Below, in pieces: positions 61,846-64,000 of a DNA stretch of 64,000 nucleotides. The notes under the pieces were generated by a model, which did no database searches, was not told the DNA's origin, and saw only the letters and a program-made list of their open reading frames with translations. This DNA comes from DATKFM01 sp963851215. Its GTDB lineage: Bacteria > Pseudomonadota > Alphaproteobacteria > Dongiales > Dongiaceae. Both the position numbers and the translations under genes were made by a program. Each line of letters starts with the position of its first letter. The first letter of the stretch is position 1. Where the stretch lies: assembly GCA_963851215.1 (NCBI GenBank), contig CAWKOG010000021.1:248001-312000 (forward strand), in the 5' to 3' direction.

Positions 61846-62790
61846 ATGCCATGCACGGTGACGGCGAGGAATGTCGCCGTTGCCAATGAACCGAAGGTCG
61901 GCCCAATGCCGCTCGCCAGCCTGCCCATGTACGATCTCGCGGAGGCCCGTCCGGCGACCGACGCGCTTTGGCAGGCGCTGCGCCAAGCATTCCTGCGTGA
62001 GGGGTTGAGTGACCTCCCGGAGGTGCTGACGCGGAACTCGCCGGTGGTCGGCCAATGGGGTTCGCCGGACTTGGCGTTCAGCCAATGTTGCGGCTACGAC
62101 CTGCTGTTCGGGTTTTCGAGCGCGCTCCAGCCCTTGGCCATGCCGCGCTACGCGGCAGCGACCGGCTGCGCCAGCTATGACTACCGGAGCTGCATAATCC
62201 TGCGGGAGGATACGCCCGCAATGGCAATCGAGGATCTGCGCGGTACGGTCTGCGCGATCAATGGCTTCAACTCCTACTCCGGCGCCGGCACGTTGCGGCC
62301 GCTGGTCGCCCCTTTGAGCCGCAACGGCCGGTTCTTCCGCGGCGTGAAGGTCAGCGGCAGCCATGTACGAAGCGCCGAGATGGTGCGTGCCGGCGAGGCT
62401 GATATGGCCGCGATCGACTGCGTAACCTATGCCCTGCTCGCCCAGTACCGGCCGCGGGCCTTGGCGGGCCTGCGCATCCTGATGGAGACAGGCTCGGCGC
62501 CGGCGCCGCCCTATGTCACCCGACTGGACCTGCCCGCCGACAAGGTCGCGCGGATGCGCACGGCCCTGATCTCCGTCCTTTGCCGCCGGCCACGGCCGGC
62601 TTTCTGCGACGACCTGTTCATCGATGGGGCGGAGCTGGCAGCCCTGCCCGCTTATTCAAGGCTGCTGACGGCGGATGAGATCGCCCTGCGGCTGCATTAT
62701 CACGAACTGTACCCATCGGGGCCGGCGCTGCTGCGCGATGCGGGCGCAAAGGCGGACGCGATCCCACCCAGGCTTACGGCGTCAGGGTAA
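61846..62790 (+). CDS. PhnD/SsuA-like periplasmic-binding-fold protein without signal peptide
   Basis: Up to 314 aa. The start may be at 61846 or, more like the family, at the ATG 61906 (MPLASLPMYDLAEARPATDA). The fold is that of phosphate/phosphonate-type binding proteins: PDLAFSQCCGYDLLFGFSSA, DTPAMAIEDLRGTVCAINGF, NSYSGAGTLRPLVAPLSRNG, and GSHVRSAEMVRAGEADMAAI. No signal peptide is visible and no permease or ATPase is adjacent, so it may be a cytoplasmic or sensing relative rather than a transporter part. Its last 17 bases overlap the convergent selD gene end. Confidence 0.7.
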   Translation: MPCTVTARNVAVANEPKVGPMPLASLPMYDLAEARPATDALWQALRQAFLREGLSDLPEVLTRNSPVVGQWGSPDLAFSQCCGYDLLFGFSSALQPLAMPRYAAATGCASYDYRSCIILREDTPAMAIEDLRGTVCAINGFNSYSGAGTLRPLVAPLSRNGRFFRGVKVSGSHVRSAEMVRAGEADMAAIDCVTYALLAQYRPRALAGLRILMETGSAPAPPYVTRLDLPADKVARMRTALISVLCRRPRPAFCDDLFIDGAELAALPAYSRLLTADEIALRLHYHELYPSGPALLRDAGAKADAIPPRLTASG

Positions 62791-64000
62791 TCCGCGGCGC
62801 ATCTGTCCTCGCCGTGACCCTGCCGACACAGGCCGCTTGGGGTGCGCCATTTGCGCGTAGCTCGGTCAAGCAGGTTTCCAGGTTTTCCGCGGGGACGCCC
62901 GCCAGCAGTCCGCCGGCGGTCTGCGGATCATAGAGCAGCGCCATCAGCGGATCGCCTGTCGGCAGAGAACCTCTATCGACGGCCGCCGCATGGGCCAGGT
63001 TTTGCGGCGCCAGGCTGCTGGCGATCCCCTGCGCCAGCGCTTCCAGCGAACCTGCCAGCGCCGGCAAGGATTTGAGCGACAACTCGGCATTCGACTGCGA
63101 AGCCCGCAGCATCTCCAGCAGATGGCCGGCGAGTCCAAACCCCGTGACGTCGGTACAGGCGCGCGCGCCATGGCGTTGCAGGGTCTCCGCAGCGGAACGG
63201 CTGGAAACCAGCATCGACTCCAATGCCCCATCGATCCAGGCGCCGCGCGCCTTGCCGCGCATATCGGCGGCGAACAATGCTCCCGTGCCCAGGGGCTTGG
63301 TCAGGATCAGCGCGTCGCCGGTCTTGAGGCCGCTTTTCCGCCAAAGCCGGTCCGGCACCGCCGTACCGTTGACTGTCAAGCCGAAGGCTAGCTCCGCACC
63401 CTCGCCCGTATGACCGCCGATCAGCGCCGCGCCGGCGCCCTTCAATGTCTCGGTGGCGCCGGCCAGGAGCTGATAGAGATCGGCTTCAACCTTGGCCTCG
63501 GCGCCGTGAGGCAGCGTAACGATGGCCAGCGCGGTTTGCGGGGCCGCCCCCATGGCGTAGAGATCGCCGAGGCAATGATTGGCGGCAATGCGCCCGAAGA
63601 GATAGGGATCGTCGATGAAGGCGCGGAAGAAATCGACGCTCTGCACCAGCAACTGATTTCCGGACAGGCTCACCACCGCCGCGTCGTCGGCGGGATCGAG
63701 GCCGACAATCACATCGGGCCGCGACTCCGGCTGCAGCCGGCGCAGCACCCGCGCCAGCAACTCGCCGCCGATCTTGGCCCCGCAGCCGCCGCAGCGCATT
63801 TCCGCGTCCGCCACGCCGTTGCTAGGCACCGCCATCGCCGCCATGGAGTCGATTTGCTGATACATCCGCATCCAGCGGCGGTCGATATAGTCCTTGAGCC
63901 GCCAGACCCACGCGCCCTCCGCGCTCCAGCGGCCGCGGGAGGCGACGGCGTATTTGTTGCCGGTGGAGATCAGCGCCAGGTGATGCCGCTGCGGCCGGTA
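62774..64000 (-). CDS. selD: selenide, water dikinase, C-terminal domain of a fusion with an NADH-dehydrogenase-like domain (partial)
   Basis: SelD makes selenophosphate from selenide and ATP. The catalytic loop EMRCGGCGAKIGGE carries the Cys/Cys positions, followed by GLDPADDAAVVSLSGNQLLV, GHTGEGAELAFGLTVNG, ACTDVTGFGLAGHLLEML and YDPQTAGGLLAGV. The frame is open to base 64000 and reads LALISTGNKYAVASRGRWSA, then GAWVWRLKDYIDRRWMRMYQ, the end of a pyridine-nucleotide oxidoreductase domain, so the gene is the known reductase-SelD fusion and its start is outside the window. A decayed copy of part of it lies at 48.8-49.3 kb. Confidence 0.93.
   Translation of the reverse strand, partial: YRPQRHHLALISTGNKYAVASRGRWSAEGAWVWRLKDYIDRRWMRMYQQIDSMAAMAVPSNGVADAEMRCGGCGAKIGGELLARVLRRLQPESRPDVIVGLDPADDAAVVSLSGNQLLVQSVDFFRAFIDDPYLFGRIAANHCLGDLYAMGAAPQTALAIVTLPHGAEAKVEADLYQLLAGATETLKGAGAALIGGHTGEGAELAFGLTVNGTAVPDRLWRKSGLKTGDALILTKPLGTGALFAADMRGKARGAWIDGALESMLVSSRSAAETLQRHGARACTDVTGFGLAGHLLEMLRASQSNAELSLKSLPALAGSLEALAQGIASSLAPQNLAHAAAVDRGSLPTGDPLMALLYDPQTAGGLLAGVPAENLETCLTELRANGAPQAACVGRVTARTDAPRITLTP

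Noticed and set aside
1..64000. CRISPR arrays, tRNA or rRNA genes, riboswitches, prophage or transposase genes
   Set aside because: I read all gaps on both strands and saw no regularly spaced repeats, no cloverleaf or rRNA landmarks, no conserved riboswitch cores and no transposase or phage proteins; small RNAs cannot be excluded by eye.

Overview
The window is GC-rich and densely coded, and it looks like a heterotrophic soil or rhizosphere alphaproteobacterium, perhaps Rhodospirillales or Rhizobiales-like; the order is an inference. The signs are 5-aminolevulinate synthase (hemA, the C4 haem route), a system I cytochrome c maturation operon, a PcaQ-controlled protocatechuate branch, and several ABC importers plus one TRAP importer. 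I found no tRNA, rRNA, CRISPR array, prophage or insertion sequence.

Layout. 0-7 kb: a two-component pair, a methyltransferase with its tail in another frame, a short inverted-repeat element, a broken TlpA-like thioredoxin, two copies of a palindromic repeat, an orphan 104-aa protein, an LtrA remnant and a large MscS channel. 7-14.4 kb: a family-5 ABC importer operon read leftward, with a divergent DeoR-type regulator. 14.4-23.8 kb: a haem/cytochrome c block (hemA, a c-type cytochrome with a perfect FNR-type box upstream, ccmF, ccmH, ccmI), an M24-fold protein without the usual metal ligands, a TrpD2-like protein and an AstE/AspA-type deacylase. 23.8-31.2 kb: a dipeptide-type ABC operon ending in an S9 peptidase. 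31.4-42.6 kb: a locus resembling the rhizobial moc (rhizopine) genes: three Gfo/Idh/MocA dehydrogenases, a CUT2 sugar importer, an IolE/MocC-like protein, an SDR, and a MocD/MocE/MocF-like oxygenase chain. 42.7-48.7 kb: a CUT1 sugar importer whose ATPase gene overlaps a secreted SUMF1-fold gene, which overlaps a secreted beta-propeller gene. 48.8-49.3 kb: a fossil joining a selD fragment to the tail of a desaturase gene. 49.5-60.6 kb: 4-hydroxybenzoate/protocatechuate catabolism (pobA, pcaQ, pcaCHG, pcaB) with a TRAP importer and, between pcaG and pcaB, a membrane spermidine-synthase-like protein. 60.6-64 kb: a small remnant, a 2OG-oxygenase-like protein, a PhnD-like protein and the 3' part of a fused selD.

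How the parts work together. Most of the window takes up and breaks down plant-derived compounds: peptides, sugars or glycosides, inositol-type amino-cyclitols and aromatic acids. The pob/pca genes convert 4-hydroxybenzoate through protocatechuate to 3-oxoadipate enol-lactone; pcaD, pcaIJ and pcaF are not here. At all four ABC loci a strong hairpin without a T-tract sits between the binding-protein gene and the first permease gene.

Quality warning. Several stretches (about 2.1-3.6, 4.5-5.0, 8.6, 26.7-31.7, 34.4 and 36.8-42.6 kb) have many one-base frame changes in otherwise well-conserved genes, often in homopolymers and often compensated nearby, while 9-26 kb and 42.7-64 kb are nearly clean. 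This looks more like consensus error than decay, so those genes are described as the proteins they probably encode.
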